Of a stretch of DNA of 64,000 nucleotides, positions 50,632 through 60,487 are shown in pieces (position 1 is the stretch's first letter; the number at the start of each line of letters is the position of its first letter). The stretch spans positions 1 through 64,000 of the forward strand of contig JAYRWY010000005.1 in NCBI GenBank assembly GCA_041917755.1, given 5' to 3'. Both the position numbers and the translations under genes were made by a program. The notes below the pieces were generated by a model, which made no database searches, had not been told where the DNA came from, and saw only the letters and a list, made by a program, of their open reading frames with translations. This DNA comes from RGZA01 sp041917755. Its GTDB lineage: Bacteria > Pseudomonadota > Alphaproteobacteria > UBA9219 > RGZA01.

Positions 50632-53478
50632 TTATGAAGTGAGCGCAGCCGCCGCCGGTGCACATCTAACCGGTGCGGGTTTGGGTGCCTCTTCTGGTTT
50701 TTTCTCAGGCGCAGCAGCAGCTGGTGCTGCAGCTGGAGGTGTGGCCGCTGGTGTTGCGGCAGGCGCAGTAGCTGCCGGTGTCGCAGCTGGTGTCGCTGCC
50801 GGCGTGCTAGCAGCTGGTGTTGCGGCGGGTGCGCTGGCTGCCGGCGTCGCAGCTGGCGTGCGGCCAGCATTATTACGCGCTTCTTCGGCTGCTTCACTAC
50901 GCAGACCCGTAGGTGTTGCTGGCGCTGCCGCGTCTTGTCGCGGCGTTGAACCATCATTGGCTGGCGATTGCACGGTTGGCAATACTTGGCGACCATTGCG
51001 TTCTACTGCTTCGGCAGAAGTTGCTGGTTGCAATCGACGCTGCAAATCAGCAATCGTAGGTCGTCTGGATAACTGATTAAGATCAGCTCTGGTACGTGGA
51101 TCTCCAGCCTGTCTATCCCGTTCATTTTGTTGTTGTAGTTGTTGCAATTGTTCAGGCGTACACACTTGCGAAGCATCCGCATCCAGCACGATACGTGGTT
51201 GCTCGGTACGTGGCTGCTCGGTGCGCGGTTGCTCTGCTACTGCAGGCGGTACTGGCGCTGCCGCTACAGGCGCAGCCGGTGCTGGTGCGGGTTCTACACG
51301 CGGCGGAACCGGGTCAGCTGGCGCTCTAAAGCCTGAATTTAATTCTGCTAATCGTCCCGCAGGAATACGCGATGCTTGTATCGGTGCTCTGGGTTGCATG
51401 AAGGATGGTAATCCAGAGCGCGGCGTAACATCCGCACGCTGCGAGAAGTTTTGTTCAGGCACTGCAGGTGCTGCCACAACAGGCGGCGCAACCGGTGCTG
51501 GCTCTGCAGGCGGTGGTGGTGGTTCACGCGCAGGTTCTTGTGCAACAACGGGCGGTGGTGGCGGTTCAACAGCAGCAGGCGGCGCGGGTGGTGGTGCAGG
51601 CGGCGTTCCATTCCACCAGTTTGACAGACGCTGCATGATACCTGGGCGTTCTGGTGCAGCTTGCGGTGGCGTTGGCTGTGCGGCTTCAGGTGGTCTTGGT
51701 TGTGGCTGCGCGCCAGCTTCTTCTCTGCGGCGGGCTTCTTCCATCACACGCTGCTGGGCTTCTGTATCATTTGGTCCTGTGATTGCTTCAGCCGCGCGAT
51801 AGCTTTGACGTGCAATTTCACGGCGCTGTTCTTCGGTGGTCTGGTTGCCGGTGATTAAATCCGTACCATCCTGCACCAGATTTCTTCCGCGACGCAAAGC
51901 ACCAGCCAGGAAACCTGTCCATGCGCGGCCCCGCTCACGTTCAGCAGCCCCTCTGACTTGCGGATTGGTAACATCAATTCCATCCAGATTTTGCAAACGG
52001 CGGCCAGATGCCGTATCCCCGAACGCCCATAATGCAGCACGATCTGTAATGCCAAGTGGGCTTGGCGGTACTGGCGCTGCTGGCTGCGCAGCAGGCGGCA
52101 CACCCAGATCAAGCGCATTACCGACTTGTGGCTCTGGCGCAGCTGGTGGAACAACCTGGTCAGGACGCGGCGCTGCCCCCGCTGCAATCAAGCCTTGCTG
52201 GCGTTGTGCTTCACGTTGCTGTTCCAATATGCGCTGGTCATTCTGTACTTGCTGACGGATCACCGCGCCTTCAGCCGGCGTTACTGGCACGCCGCTGGCA
52301 TGCAATCCATTGGGTCGTCCTTGTTCAACTGGCACGCCGCGCGCGGCCGCATCACGGCGCTGCTCATCGGCTTCAACTCTTGGTATAAGACTTTGAATCT
52401 GGCGCTGGGTGACGATGCTTGCTTGCGTTGCGCTGCGTACACGAACTGTCCGGTTGCCTTCTTCACGGGTCTGGCTACCATCAGGGAACTCCATGGTTCT
52501 ACCATCAGGCAGCAATCTGGCGCCCAATGCTTCTGCGCGTTCCTGGCGTGCTTTTAATTCGGCTTCTTGCTGACGTAACTGTTCGGTGGTTTCCACAACG
52601 GTGGTGCGGTTACCATCCAGTCTTACGCGGCCAACCCCTGGCACAAGTGTGGTCCGGCTAGCAGGATCATATACCGCGCCATCAAAACGCTGCACCGTCT
52701 CCTGAATGGCTGCCCGTTCTGGCTCTGGCACCACAGGTGTATACGGGCGCGTTTCCGGATTTTCCTGCGTCCAGCGTTCAGCTTCCTGATGGTCACGTGG
52801 GTACCAGCCCATCGTACTTTTGGCCGGCGTAAAGTCGATGGTCGACATCCGGCTGATGGGTTCATAGAAATAGGAAGGCCCATCACTAACCCCATACGAC
52901 ATATTTCCATTTGCCTTGCCGCTGCTGGCGATTTCATACGAAGCAAGCGATGCCTGAACCTGACGCTCGGCACTGCCTTGCTGTACTTGCTGATCATAGT
53001 TGGACCATGCTGGCGCAATCTTGTCGCTACCACCCAGCAATGCAATGGCCAGCGCCATGGCTTGGCCTGACGTTCTGTTTTGTGAACGTAATTGCTGCAA
53101 TAATTGCTGGAATGCATTGGGGTTACTGCGTGGCTCTTCCATGCGGCGCAATTCTTCGGCAGCGCGGCGCAACACTGCGTCCTGCTGCATCTGTTGCAAG
53201 CGCTGCGCTTCTTCCGCATTGCGTGCCAATGCTGCAATATTCGCAGCCTGGGTATTGGCGCGCAGAGCCGCAATAAAATCGGCTCTGGCATCATCGCTCA
53301 TGCCCATGAGCAATCCTTCCATCACGCCAGCCAGTGCTGGGGAGGCATCTCTGTTTAGTCCATGAAGATTGACAGCAATCGCTTCTTGAATGCGTTGCTT
53401 ATCCACCTGCGTTAATCCGCGATCGCGGCGCTGGCGATTTGGAGTTTCAATGCTGTGCGGTCCTAACGGTCCTGGCAT
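50632..53478 (-). CDS. Large Pro/Ala/Gln-rich, mostly disordered protein
   Basis: 948 residues, no signal peptide. Residues 1-190 are helical and Gln/Arg-rich (RNAEEAQRLQQMQQDAVLRR). 190-560 form a mixed region with short beta-like repeats (TMEFPDGSQTREEGNRTVRV, TRTTLVPGVGRVRLDGNRTT), which look like two copies of a D-G-x-x-T-x-x-x-x-x-N-R-T motif. From 560 on it is Pro/Ala-rich linker, ending with nine or more A-[PT]-A-A-T-P repeats. The DNA is correspondingly repetitive near 50690-50870. A scaffold, surface-stalk or effector role is possible; nothing identifies it. Good ribosome site (GAAGTGATGG) at the start. Confidence 0.6.
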   Translation of the reverse strand: MPGPLGPHSIETPNRQRRDRGLTQVDKQRIQEAIAVNLHGLNRDASPALAGVMEGLLMGMSDDARADFIAALRANTQAANIAALARNAEEAQRLQQMQQDAVLRRAAEELRRMEEPRSNPNAFQQLLQQLRSQNRTSGQAMALAIALLGGSDKIAPAWSNYDQQVQQGSAERQVQASLASYEIASSGKANGNMSYGVSDGPSYFYEPISRMSTIDFTPAKSTMGWYPRDHQEAERWTQENPETRPYTPVVPEPERAAIQETVQRFDGAVYDPASRTTLVPGVGRVRLDGNRTTVVETTEQLRQQEAELKARQERAEALGARLLPDGRTMEFPDGSQTREEGNRTVRVRSATQASIVTQRQIQSLIPRVEADEQRRDAAARGVPVEQGRPNGLHASGVPVTPAEGAVIRQQVQNDQRILEQQREAQRQQGLIAAGAAPRPDQVVPPAAPEPQVGNALDLGVPPAAQPAAPVPPSPLGITDRAALWAFGDTASGRRLQNLDGIDVTNPQVRGAAERERGRAWTGFLAGALRRGRNLVQDGTDLITGNQTTEEQRREIARQSYRAAEAITGPNDTEAQQRVMEEARRREEAGAQPQPRPPEAAQPTPPQAAPERPGIMQRLSNWWNGTPPAPPPAPPAAVEPPPPPVVAQEPAREPPPPPAEPAPVAPPVVAAPAVPEQNFSQRADVTPRSGLPSFMQPRAPIQASRIPAGRLAELNSGFRAPADPVPPRVEPAPAPAAPVAAAPVPPAVAEQPRTEQPRTEQPRIVLDADASQVCTPEQLQQLQQQNERDRQAGDPRTRADLNQLSRRPTIADLQRRLQPATSAEAVERNGRQVLPTVQSPANDGSTPRQDAAAPATPTGLRSEAAEEARNNAGRTPAATPAASAPAATPAASTPAATPAATPAATAPAATPAATPPAAAPAAAAPEKKPEEAPKPAPVRCAPAAAALTS

Positions 53479-53700
53479 TCCATCACTTCAAAAAAATTTG
53501 CATTTCAAAAAAACAAAAAATCAAAATCTAAAATTTTATCTTGTTGGATATTTTTCAATCCAATCGCCACCGCCAAAAAAATGGCGGATTTCTAAAAACC
53601 CTTATAAATAATGCATTAGAATGCTAATCAATTCGTTAATTTTAATCGCGACTTAAGCGGTTTTAACGCTATATTAACCGTGATTGGAGCAGCCACCGAC

Positions 53701-54351
53701 ATGTCATCGCTTTTCACGGAACAAAAACTGGTTATTGCCACCCATAATGCGGGTAAGGTTAAAGAATTCGCGCGTCTTATTAACCTTGATGGTCTGCAAT
53801 TGATGGCAGCGGGTGAATTGAATTTGCCCGAGCCCGAGGAGACCGGAACCACCTTTGCCGAAAACGCGCAGCTTAAATCACGCGCGGCTGCCCTTGCCGC
53901 AAACCTTCCTGCGCTGGCGGATGATAGTGGAATCTGTGTGGATGGATTGGACGGTGCGCCCGGGATTTATTCGGCACGTTGGGCAACAAGCGCAGTCGCG
54001 GTTGGGCCCAATACTTCTTTGGGCCCAGAGCAGTCGCGCCAACCAAGTTTTATTCCCGCCTTCGACAGAATAAAAAAGGAATTAGAAATAAAAAATATTA
54101 CGGCCAATGGCGCAGCCGCATCCTTTGTATGCGTTTTATCCCTCACATTACCTGATGGAAAAACCCTTATGGCACAAGGACAAGTGGATGGTCATCTGTG
54201 CTTTCCGGCGCGCGGGGAAAAAGGCTTTGGCTATGACCCCATCTTCATCCCGAATGGCGAAACCCGCAGCTATGCGGAGATGAGCCAGGATGAAAAAAAC
54301 CGCTACAGCCACCGCGCACGAGCGGTTGCAGAACTCAAAAAACAGTTTTAA
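53701..54351 (+). CDS. rdgB: XTP/dITP diphosphatase RdgB
   Basis: 216 residues from the ATG at 53701; an upstream GTG at 53680 is less likely. Motifs: LVIATHNAGKVKEF, the acidic substrate site ETGTTFAENAQLKSRAAA, ADDSGICVDGLDGAPGIYSAR and GEKGFGYDPIFIPNG. It removes non-canonical ITP, dITP and XTP from the nucleotide pool. hemW starts at the next base after the stop; this rdgB-hemW pairing is common in alphaproteobacteria, where rph often precedes them. Confidence 0.96.
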   Translation: MSSLFTEQKLVIATHNAGKVKEFARLINLDGLQLMAAGELNLPEPEETGTTFAENAQLKSRAAALAANLPALADDSGICVDGLDGAPGIYSARWATSAVAVGPNTSLGPEQSRQPSFIPAFDRIKKELEIKNITANGAAASFVCVLSLTLPDGKTLMAQGQVDGHLCFPARGEKGFGYDPIFIPNGETRSYAEMSQDEKNRYSHRARAVAELKKQF

Positions 54352-55503
54352 ATGACCGCTCCGCTCGCCCTTTATATTCACTGGCCGTTTTGTTTATCCA
54401 AGTGCCCCTATTGTGATTTCAACAGCCATGTAAATGCGCGTATCGATGAAACGCGCATGGTCGATGCGCTGATCTCAGAACTACGTTATTGGCATAGCCG
54501 CATCACAGTGCGTCCCCTCACCTCCATTTTTTTTGGCGGCGGCACCCCTTCCCTGCTCGCACCCGCCAATGTTGCGCGGCTTGTAAATGAAGCACAAAAA
54601 CTATTTGGCTTTGCTGCCAACATCGAAATTACACTGGAAGCCAACCCCACCAGCAGCGAAGCGGAAAAGTTCAAATCCTTCGCTGCCGCAGGCATTAATC
54701 GCCTCTCCATCGGCGTGCAATCGCTGGATGATGCATCGCTTAAATCACTGGGGCGTGAACATAGTGTGGCCGAAGCCATCAAGGCGATTGGCATCGCGCA
54801 ATCGATATTCCCGCGCCATTCGTTTGATTTGATTTATGCACGCAAAAACCAAACCCTGCAGCAATGGGAAGATGAATTAAACGCCGCGCTTAAACTTGCC
54901 GCATCGCATCTCTCGCTTTACCAACTCACGATCGAACCCGGCACGGTGTTCGCGCAAAAAACCAATGCAGGGCAAGTGTTCACTGCGAGCGATGAAGTCG
55001 CCGACAGCATGTATAATCTCACGCAGGATGTGTGCGCGGCCGCTGGCCTACCCGCCTATGAAGTTTCCAATCACGCAAGGCCCGGTGAAGAGAGCCGTCA
55101 TAATCTTTCCTATTGGCATTACGATGAATATATCGGCATTGGCCCCGGCGCGCATGGCCGCGTGAGCATTGCAGGCCGCCATGTTGCAACTAACACTTAC
55201 AAGCCGCCGCAGATGTGGCTGGATAAGGTTGATGCATATACCATCGGCCTTGAAGCGCAGGATGAATTATCCTTATCCGATCAGCAAACCGAGCACTTCA
55301 TGATGAATATACGCCTGTTCGCGGGCATTGATAAACGCGCATGGCAAAGCCGTTATGGCACATCACTGGATGCGTTTTTAAATAGTGCGAATAAGGATTT
55401 TTATATCCAGCAAGGCTTGCTAGTTGAAGATGCAAACGTGCTACGCGCCACCCAAAACGGTATGCGTGTGCTTACGAGTTTGACAGGAAAATTATTGAAC
55501 TGA
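54352..55503 (+). CDS. hemW: Radical SAM haem chaperone HemW
   Basis: 383 residues, start immediately after the rdgB stop. Radical-SAM 4Fe-4S motif CLSKCPYCDF near residue 15 (CxxxCxxC), then FFGGGTPSLL, LEANPTS, GINRLSIGVQSL and HLSLYQLTIEPGTVF. The length (under 400) and C-terminus agree with HemW, which delivers haem to target proteins, rather than with anaerobic coproporphyrinogen dehydrogenase HemN of about 450 residues. The stop abuts the end of an unknown gene on the other strand. Confidence 0.93.
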   Translation: MTAPLALYIHWPFCLSKCPYCDFNSHVNARIDETRMVDALISELRYWHSRITVRPLTSIFFGGGTPSLLAPANVARLVNEAQKLFGFAANIEITLEANPTSSEAEKFKSFAAAGINRLSIGVQSLDDASLKSLGREHSVAEAIKAIGIAQSIFPRHSFDLIYARKNQTLQQWEDELNAALKLAASHLSLYQLTIEPGTVFAQKTNAGQVFTASDEVADSMYNLTQDVCAAAGLPAYEVSNHARPGEESRHNLSYWHYDEYIGIGPGAHGRVSIAGRHVATNTYKPPQMWLDKVDAYTIGLEAQDELSLSDQQTEHFMMNIRLFAGIDKRAWQSRYGTSLDAFLNSANKDFYIQQGLLVEDANVLRATQNGMRVLTSLTGKLLN

Positions 55504-56430
55504 CTAATGCGGTTGTGGGCCGTCCACATCCCATTGTTTGTTGCGGCGGCTTACGCGTTGCTCGGCGTAACTCTGCTGCATTTCGCGCTGCATATGTGCC
55601 ACAAACGATGCGGATAGATGCTGCGTCATCACCGGTGTTGGGCCCATCACCACATGCTGGGATACGGCGTGCCGCATTGCGCGATGAGATGGCTGCGTAA
55701 AGTTGGGTGCGCCATCGCGTGAATAATCAAATTCCATGGCCGTTGCATGGCGTCCCACCGCGTCCACCAATCCGCCAAATGATTGGCGATTGACCATCAT
55801 ATTTCCGGTGCGTGCACCATGCGCGGTTGGCTGGCGTGCGCCTTTAAATGTAATGCCCGCATTGGTGAAATCGGGGTTGTTGAATTCCGCGCCGGAATAG
55901 ACATCGCCATTAAATCCGGCCAGATTTAATCTATCAATGCGAGCGCCAGGAATATCAATGCTGGCGCGTTGACGTGATGCGCTGGTCGCGCTGAGGGCAG
56001 GGGCCTTTACAACATAATGCCCTGCGATATTTCGTAATTGCACGCCCGTACTGGAGCGGATTTCTTCATTCACACTGTTGTGGCCACCGCGTAGGCGCAC
56101 CACTCGATTGCTGTTATTCAATACTGTTTGTGTGGATCTAATTTGCTTGGTGGCAAAGCCATGTGTGGCTGCCAAATGCACATGGGTGGGATCTTTCATG
56201 TCCAGATCTGCCCATGGCACAACCACCGGCGTTGGTCTGCCTCTGGTCATGGGAACATAAACAAGGCTGGCGGCACCGCGCGGCAGTGCGTCATAGCGCC
56301 GACTACTGCGGAACGAACCTAACCCTAACAATTGGAATTGCATGTATTGTTCAGCGGCAAGATCTGCTTGCGGCGCATGGCTGCTGCCGATGTTACGTTG
56401 GGTGCGTGTATCTCTAATGAACGCCATCAA
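55504..56430 (-). CDS. Unknown protein
   Basis: 308 residues, not recognised, no signal peptide or membrane helix. There are repeats of short beta-strand turns in the middle (GARIDRLNLAGFNGDVYSGA, FNNPDFTNAGITFKGARQPT), which resemble the pentapeptide-like spacing A-[DN]-[LF]-x-G and may make a small right-handed beta-helix. The C-terminal part is helical and Gln/Met-rich (FVAHMQREMQQSYAEQRVSR). The next gene upstream on the strand is a clear pentapeptide-repeat protein, 279 bases away. Confidence 0.5.
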   Translation of the reverse strand: MMAFIRDTRTQRNIGSSHAPQADLAAEQYMQFQLLGLGSFRSSRRYDALPRGAASLVYVPMTRGRPTPVVVPWADLDMKDPTHVHLAATHGFATKQIRSTQTVLNNSNRVVRLRGGHNSVNEEIRSSTGVQLRNIAGHYVVKAPALSATSASRQRASIDIPGARIDRLNLAGFNGDVYSGAEFNNPDFTNAGITFKGARQPTAHGARTGNMMVNRQSFGGLVDAVGRHATAMEFDYSRDGAPNFTQPSHRAMRHAVSQHVVMGPTPVMTQHLSASFVAHMQREMQQSYAEQRVSRRNKQWDVDGPQPH

Positions 56431-56709
56431 CCACCTAATAATATGACCGTTGAAAGCATTACTCTGGTTAAGTCCTTCCAGAGTAGGTTTTCTAAGTCAT
56501 TGAAATAAAATAACTAATTCAAACACTATCGTAAACTTTTTAACCCAGTAACCATATACTAGACCAAAAATGTAGGAATTGCAAAACTTTCATGATGCGG
56601 CCGCATCAAAAAAGCTAAAGGATTGATTTGGTTGGGAATTTAAAACGCGCATCATTAACCCGCATAGATTATCGGGCAACGCCGCAGTTAGAAATTTTCG
56701 ATGGGGTTT

Positions 56710-57504
56710 TTAGATTGAAGGACCGTGCATGTAGTTTGCACGAAGCTTCATGGCGCGTGCCATATAGCTTGGGGTATCGTTGCTTGGCTTCAATTGGTTC
56801 AACTTCAATGCGCCTTGTGCACCGTTCATGGTCACGCCTTGCATTTGGCTGCCACCAAAATTTGCGCCTTCAACCTTTGCACCGGACAAATCGGAATTGG
56901 TGAGGTGTGCACCACCCAAATTGGTGCCGCACAATTTGATGTTCTTGGCCTTCAAATCAACAGCTGAGTTTTCACCAATGAAGTTTGCGCCGGAAAGATT
57001 TGCACCGGTCATGGTTGAACCATCCAGGCGGCAATCACGCACGGTCACGTTTTGCATATCAGCATTGGTAGCATTGAGTGGGCATGCAATACCCATCAAG
57101 GTTGCATCTTTCAACTTTGCACCGGTGAGGTTTACGCTGCCAACACCGCCGGTCAATACCATGCCCGATAAATCCATACCGGATAAATCAGCATTACGTT
57201 CTTTGATGTTGATGATTGGGGTGCGGGTAATTTTCAATTCAGCCATTTTGCTTTTTACAGCTTGGATCAAACCCTTGGTGGTGCCGTCTGGGTTTTGTAC
57301 AAGCAATTCACCGCCACCAGCCAATTGCACTTTTTGCAAACGTTGTGCATTGGTGGTTGGAGCTGGTTTCAAATCATCAAAACGGATGCTGGATTTTTGT
57401 GGCTTCAACGCATCGAGTGCGAAATTCATAACAGGCTTAGGAGCAGCCATACCGGCTAGGTCTTGGTAGTTTTTGCGGGTTGCTGAATAAGTCTGTAAGC
57501 TCAT
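56710..57504 (-). CDS. Pentapeptide-repeat protein
   Basis: 264 residues. Residues 105-235 are a run of A-[DN]-[LF]-x-x units: ADLSGMDLSGM, TGANLSGANFIGENS, LCGTNLGGAHLTNSDLSG, AKVEGANFGGSQMQG. They form a right-handed quadrilateral beta-helix of about 25 pentapeptides. The N-terminal 100 residues carry no repeat. Some such proteins (Qnr/MfpA-like) mimic DNA and bind gyrase, but most have no known role, and the Gly-rich units here do not suggest a DNA mimic. The gene is free-standing. Confidence 0.85.
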   Translation of the reverse strand: MSLQTYSATRKNYQDLAGMAAPKPVMNFALDALKPQKSSIRFDDLKPAPTTNAQRLQKVQLAGGGELLVQNPDGTTKGLIQAVKSKMAELKITRTPIINIKERNADLSGMDLSGMVLTGGVGSVNLTGAKLKDATLMGIACPLNATNADMQNVTVRDCRLDGSTMTGANLSGANFIGENSAVDLKAKNIKLCGTNLGGAHLTNSDLSGAKVEGANFGGSQMQGVTMNGAQGALKLNQLKPSNDTPSYMARAMKLRANYMHGPSI

Positions 57505-57759
57505 AGATACAAACGTACCCGAAACGAGTTAACGAGACCTTGAAATTGTCCGGTATCTTATTGATATCATTATATAATTTCGGATTTAGGCTAAATCTAT
57601 TTCAAATTTTATGCATCATAAAACCCAGCAAAACCCGCAGCTTTATTGGGCAGAGCAAAAGCCCTCCTGCGCCAACATCCCAAGCACACGGTTCAGCACG
57701 CATCATGGTAAATGCGCGCTAACCAAACAAAATGAAAAATGGGGGATTAACTGGCCTGA

Positions 57760-59043
57760 TTAAAACTGGGAAGGCGCGGGGTCGGCCACCTTGCTACCCG
57801 TTGGCGTGACTTCCAAAATGGCAAGGCCACGTTCGGCAATACCTTGCGCGGTCAGACGGAAAATTCCATCCAATCCGGCAAAGCCATTGCTGTCGGTAAG
57901 CGATGCATCATCATACATACGCCCTTGCTTGGCGAGCACGGCAGCCAATGCCGTTGCATCATACGCAAGCGTGGCAAGACGCACCGGTTTGCCGCCATAT
58001 ACTTTTTGATAGCGTCCTACAAAACGTGCACGTGCGGCTGGATCTGGCGCGGCGTAATATCCACCCACCAGAACATTATATTGCTGGACATTTTGTTCAT
58101 CCCATAATCCCGTTCCGATGATGGGAAGATCATGCGCGGAAAGCGCAACTGCCGTAAGTTCTGCCGCCACATTACCCAATGCCGCGCCGCCATCAGGCAG
58201 CAAAATCGCCTGTATTTCGCCGCGTTTTGCCGATATTGCCGCAACAGCTTTTTTGATGCTGGCCTTATCATTGGTGTAACGCTGCGTTTCCACAATTGTG
58301 AGGCCAGATGAACTTGCAGCACCTACTGCCATGTCACCATAGGTTGAATGGGGCGCAAGAACAGCGATGCGTTGAACGCCTTTGCTCGATGCATATTGCA
58401 ATGCGCGCTGCACTTGTTGCGCAGGGCTGAACCCAAGGATATAGGTTCCGCCACCCGCCACATTTGCATCATTGGAAAGCGCAAGCACGGGCACTTTTCC
58501 GCCAATCACCTGCTTTACGCCTTTTACATGGTCGGCAAATACTGGCCCGATAATCAGCTGCGCGCCTTCGCTTAGCGCATCATTGGCCGCGCGCGAAATA
58601 TCATTGGACGTGCTGCCAATATCTTTTGGAATAAGTTCAAAATTATCTGCCGATAAATCATTCACCGCCATTTGCGCCGCATCCTGGAAACTTTTACCAA
58701 GCGCAGCATTCTTGCCCGATAACGGTAACAACAATCCAACTTTCACGGCGCTGGCTGGCTTACTGGCTGCAGATGGCGCGGGAGCACCGGCCAGTGGCTC
58801 GCTGGTTACGCTGCCGGCGGGCACGGCCTGCGGCGTTTCTTCGCCGCCATTTTGTACGACAATTTGTTCGCCTTGCGTGGATGGTGCATTATTGATGTTG
58901 GTGGCCGTACGCGAACCGGCCGTACGACCAGGGCTGCTATCGGTTCTAAACCAGCTACCAACCTCACGGCCCATATTGCTGGCGGTATTACAGCCAGACA
59001 GCGTTAACAGAAGTGCAGCAATAACCAGAAGGGGACTTCGCAT
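57760..59043 (-). CDS. LpoA-like lipoprotein / periplasmic-binding-fold protein
   Basis: 427 residues from the ATG at 59043 (MRSPLLVIAALLLTLSGCNT); a longer frame to 59196 overlaps rsmI. Lipobox LSGC at 17-20 gives an outer-membrane lipoprotein. After a disordered linker (30-95) comes a periplasmic-binding-protein type I fold (ASAVKVGLLLPLSGKNAALG, LIIGPVFADHVKGVKQVIGG, IGTGLWDEQNVQQYNVLVGG). LpoA family members activate penicillin-binding proteins. The divergent position next to rsmI and yraN is the usual genome context for LpoA homologues. Confidence 0.85.
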   Translation of the reverse strand: MRSPLLVIAALLLTLSGCNTASNMGREVGSWFRTDSSPGRTAGSRTATNINNAPSTQGEQIVVQNGGEETPQAVPAGSVTSEPLAGAPAPSAASKPASAVKVGLLLPLSGKNAALGKSFQDAAQMAVNDLSADNFELIPKDIGSTSNDISRAANDALSEGAQLIIGPVFADHVKGVKQVIGGKVPVLALSNDANVAGGGTYILGFSPAQQVQRALQYASSKGVQRIAVLAPHSTYGDMAVGAASSSGLTIVETQRYTNDKASIKKAVAAISAKRGEIQAILLPDGGAALGNVAAELTAVALSAHDLPIIGTGLWDEQNVQQYNVLVGGYYAAPDPAARARFVGRYQKVYGGKPVRLATLAYDATALAAVLAKQGRMYDDASLTDSNGFAGLDGIFRLTAQGIAERGLAILEVTPTGSKVADPAPSQF

Positions 59044-59090
59044 GGCGGCAAGGCTCGTGTAACGTTGATAGGGCAGGAGAGAGACGTCCC

Positions 59091-60032
59091 GTGAAAAACC
59101 AAGAAAAATATAAAGCCGCGACCGGTAAAAAGCAAGCAACCCAAGCCGCATCGCGGCAAAATACTGCCGGTTCGTTGACTCTTGTCGCAACACCAATCGG
59201 TAATGCCAGCGATATTACCCTTCGTGCAATTAAGGCATTTCAAGATGCGGATATCATCTTTTGCGAAGACACACGGCAAACGCAAAAACTCTTGATGATG
59301 CATGGCATCACCGGCAAAAAATGCGCCGCCGCCCATGAACATAACGAAAGTCTGGCCGCCCAAAAAATCCTCTTGGAAATTCAGGCTGGTAAAAATGTTG
59401 CCTATGCCAGCGATGCGGGCTTGCCGCTCATCTCCGATCCTGGCGAAACCATCATGCAGGTGATGATTGATGAAGGCATCACGGTTACCAGTATTCCCGG
59501 CGCAAATGCCGCGCTCACTGCATTACAACTATCGGGTTTGCCGCCATTGCCGTTTTATTTTGCTGGCTTTTTGCCACCCAAAAGCAAAGCACGTAAAGAC
59601 GCATTGCACGCTCTAGAACAGCTCCCCGCCACACTGGTCTTTTACGAAGCCCCGCATCGTTTGCTCGAAACCTTGGAAGACATGCAACATGTGCTGGGCA
59701 ATCGCCGCGCATGCTATGCGCGCGAACTCACCAAACTGCACGAAGAAGTCCAACGCGGCGCGTTATCCGAACTGATTGCCCATGCGGGTGATGCACAGCG
59801 CATTCGCGGCGAATTAGTGATTGTGGTTGCACCCTATGCGCAGGGCGCTGCACAAACCGGCCATGAAGGCGATACGGATAAGTTATTGCTGGAAGCCCTT
59901 AAAACACTCAGCCCGCGCGATGCCGCGTTTGATGTCGCAGCAAAAACCGGCGGACAACGCCGCGCATTGTATCAACGTATTCTGGAGCTCAAAGCACGCG
60001 CAGACACAGTTGCCGGGAGTGAACGCAAGTGA
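59091..60032 (+). CDS. rsmI: 16S rRNA (cytidine-1402-2'-O)-methyltransferase RsmI
   Basis: 313 residues. Tetrapyrrole-methylase fold: SLTLVATPIGNASDITLRAI, FCEDTRQTQKLL, AYASDAGLPLISDPG and IPGANAALTALQLSGLP, then FVFYEAPHRLLETLED and ARELTKLHEEVQRG. It methylates the ribose of C1402 in the ribosomal decoding centre. It overlaps yraN by 4 bases (GTGA) and is divergent from the lpoA-like gene. Confidence 0.97.
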   Translation: MKNQEKYKAATGKKQATQAASRQNTAGSLTLVATPIGNASDITLRAIKAFQDADIIFCEDTRQTQKLLMMHGITGKKCAAAHEHNESLAAQKILLEIQAGKNVAYASDAGLPLISDPGETIMQVMIDEGITVTSIPGANAALTALQLSGLPPLPFYFAGFLPPKSKARKDALHALEQLPATLVFYEAPHRLLETLEDMQHVLGNRRACYARELTKLHEEVQRGALSELIAHAGDAQRIRGELVIVVAPYAQGAAQTGHEGDTDKLLLEALKTLSPRDAAFDVAAKTGGQRRALYQRILELKARADTVAGSERK

Positions 60033-60400
60033 ACGTAGCGCAGAGTGTTCGCCGTAAAAATGGAAAACATTCCTATGCGTGGGGCTTATGGGCGGAGCAA
60101 TTGTCGGTTCTGGTGCTGCGCCTCAAAGGCTATCGCATTTTGGGGCAACGTATCAAAACACCCTTTGGTGAAATTGATGTGCTGGCGGCCAAGGCGAAAA
60201 CCCTGGTGGTGCTGGAGGTAAAAAAACGCGGCGATGAGTTGGCGGCTGCATCTGCCATTTCATCAACCCAGCAATCCCGCCTGATTGCAGCAGGCAGCCA
60301 TATGCTCCACCAGCACCAAGGCTATGAAACGTTGCGCTTTGATGCGATGTTATTTGCGCCCAAACAGCTTCCAAAACACATTAAAAACGCGTTTTTCTAG
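60029..60400 (+). CDS. yraN: UPF0102 (YraN) endonuclease-like protein
   Basis: 123 residues with a GTG start inside the rsmI stop. Compact PD-(D/E)XK-like core: GLWAEQLSVLVLRLKGYRIL, TPFGEIDVLAAKAKTLVVLEVKKR, where the GEIDV / EVKKR pattern carries the metal-binding residues. Role unknown, possibly DNA repair. The rsmI-yraN pair is conserved widely in Proteobacteria. Confidence 0.93.
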   Translation: MNVAQSVRRKNGKHSYAWGLWAEQLSVLVLRLKGYRILGQRIKTPFGEIDVLAAKAKTLVVLEVKKRGDELAAASAISSTQQSRLIAAGSHMLHQHQGYETLRFDAMLFAPKQLPKHIKNAFF

Positions 60401-60487
60401 CGCGATTAATATATTTTTACACTTCTGCATTAAACTAAACAATAAGACCTGCCCACCAAGCTAATCCTCAACAGCGCCTGAGTAGCT

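Noticed and set aside
50639..51802. Long rightward Ala/Gly-rich frames opposite the large Pro/Ala-rich gene
   Set aside because: They are the complement of GC-rich repeat codons (GCx/CCx) and have no start signals; typical antisense shadows.
54352..55503. Anaerobic coproporphyrinogen dehydrogenase HemN
   Set aside because: Length and position next to rdgB fit HemW; HemF at 22297 already covers the oxidase step.
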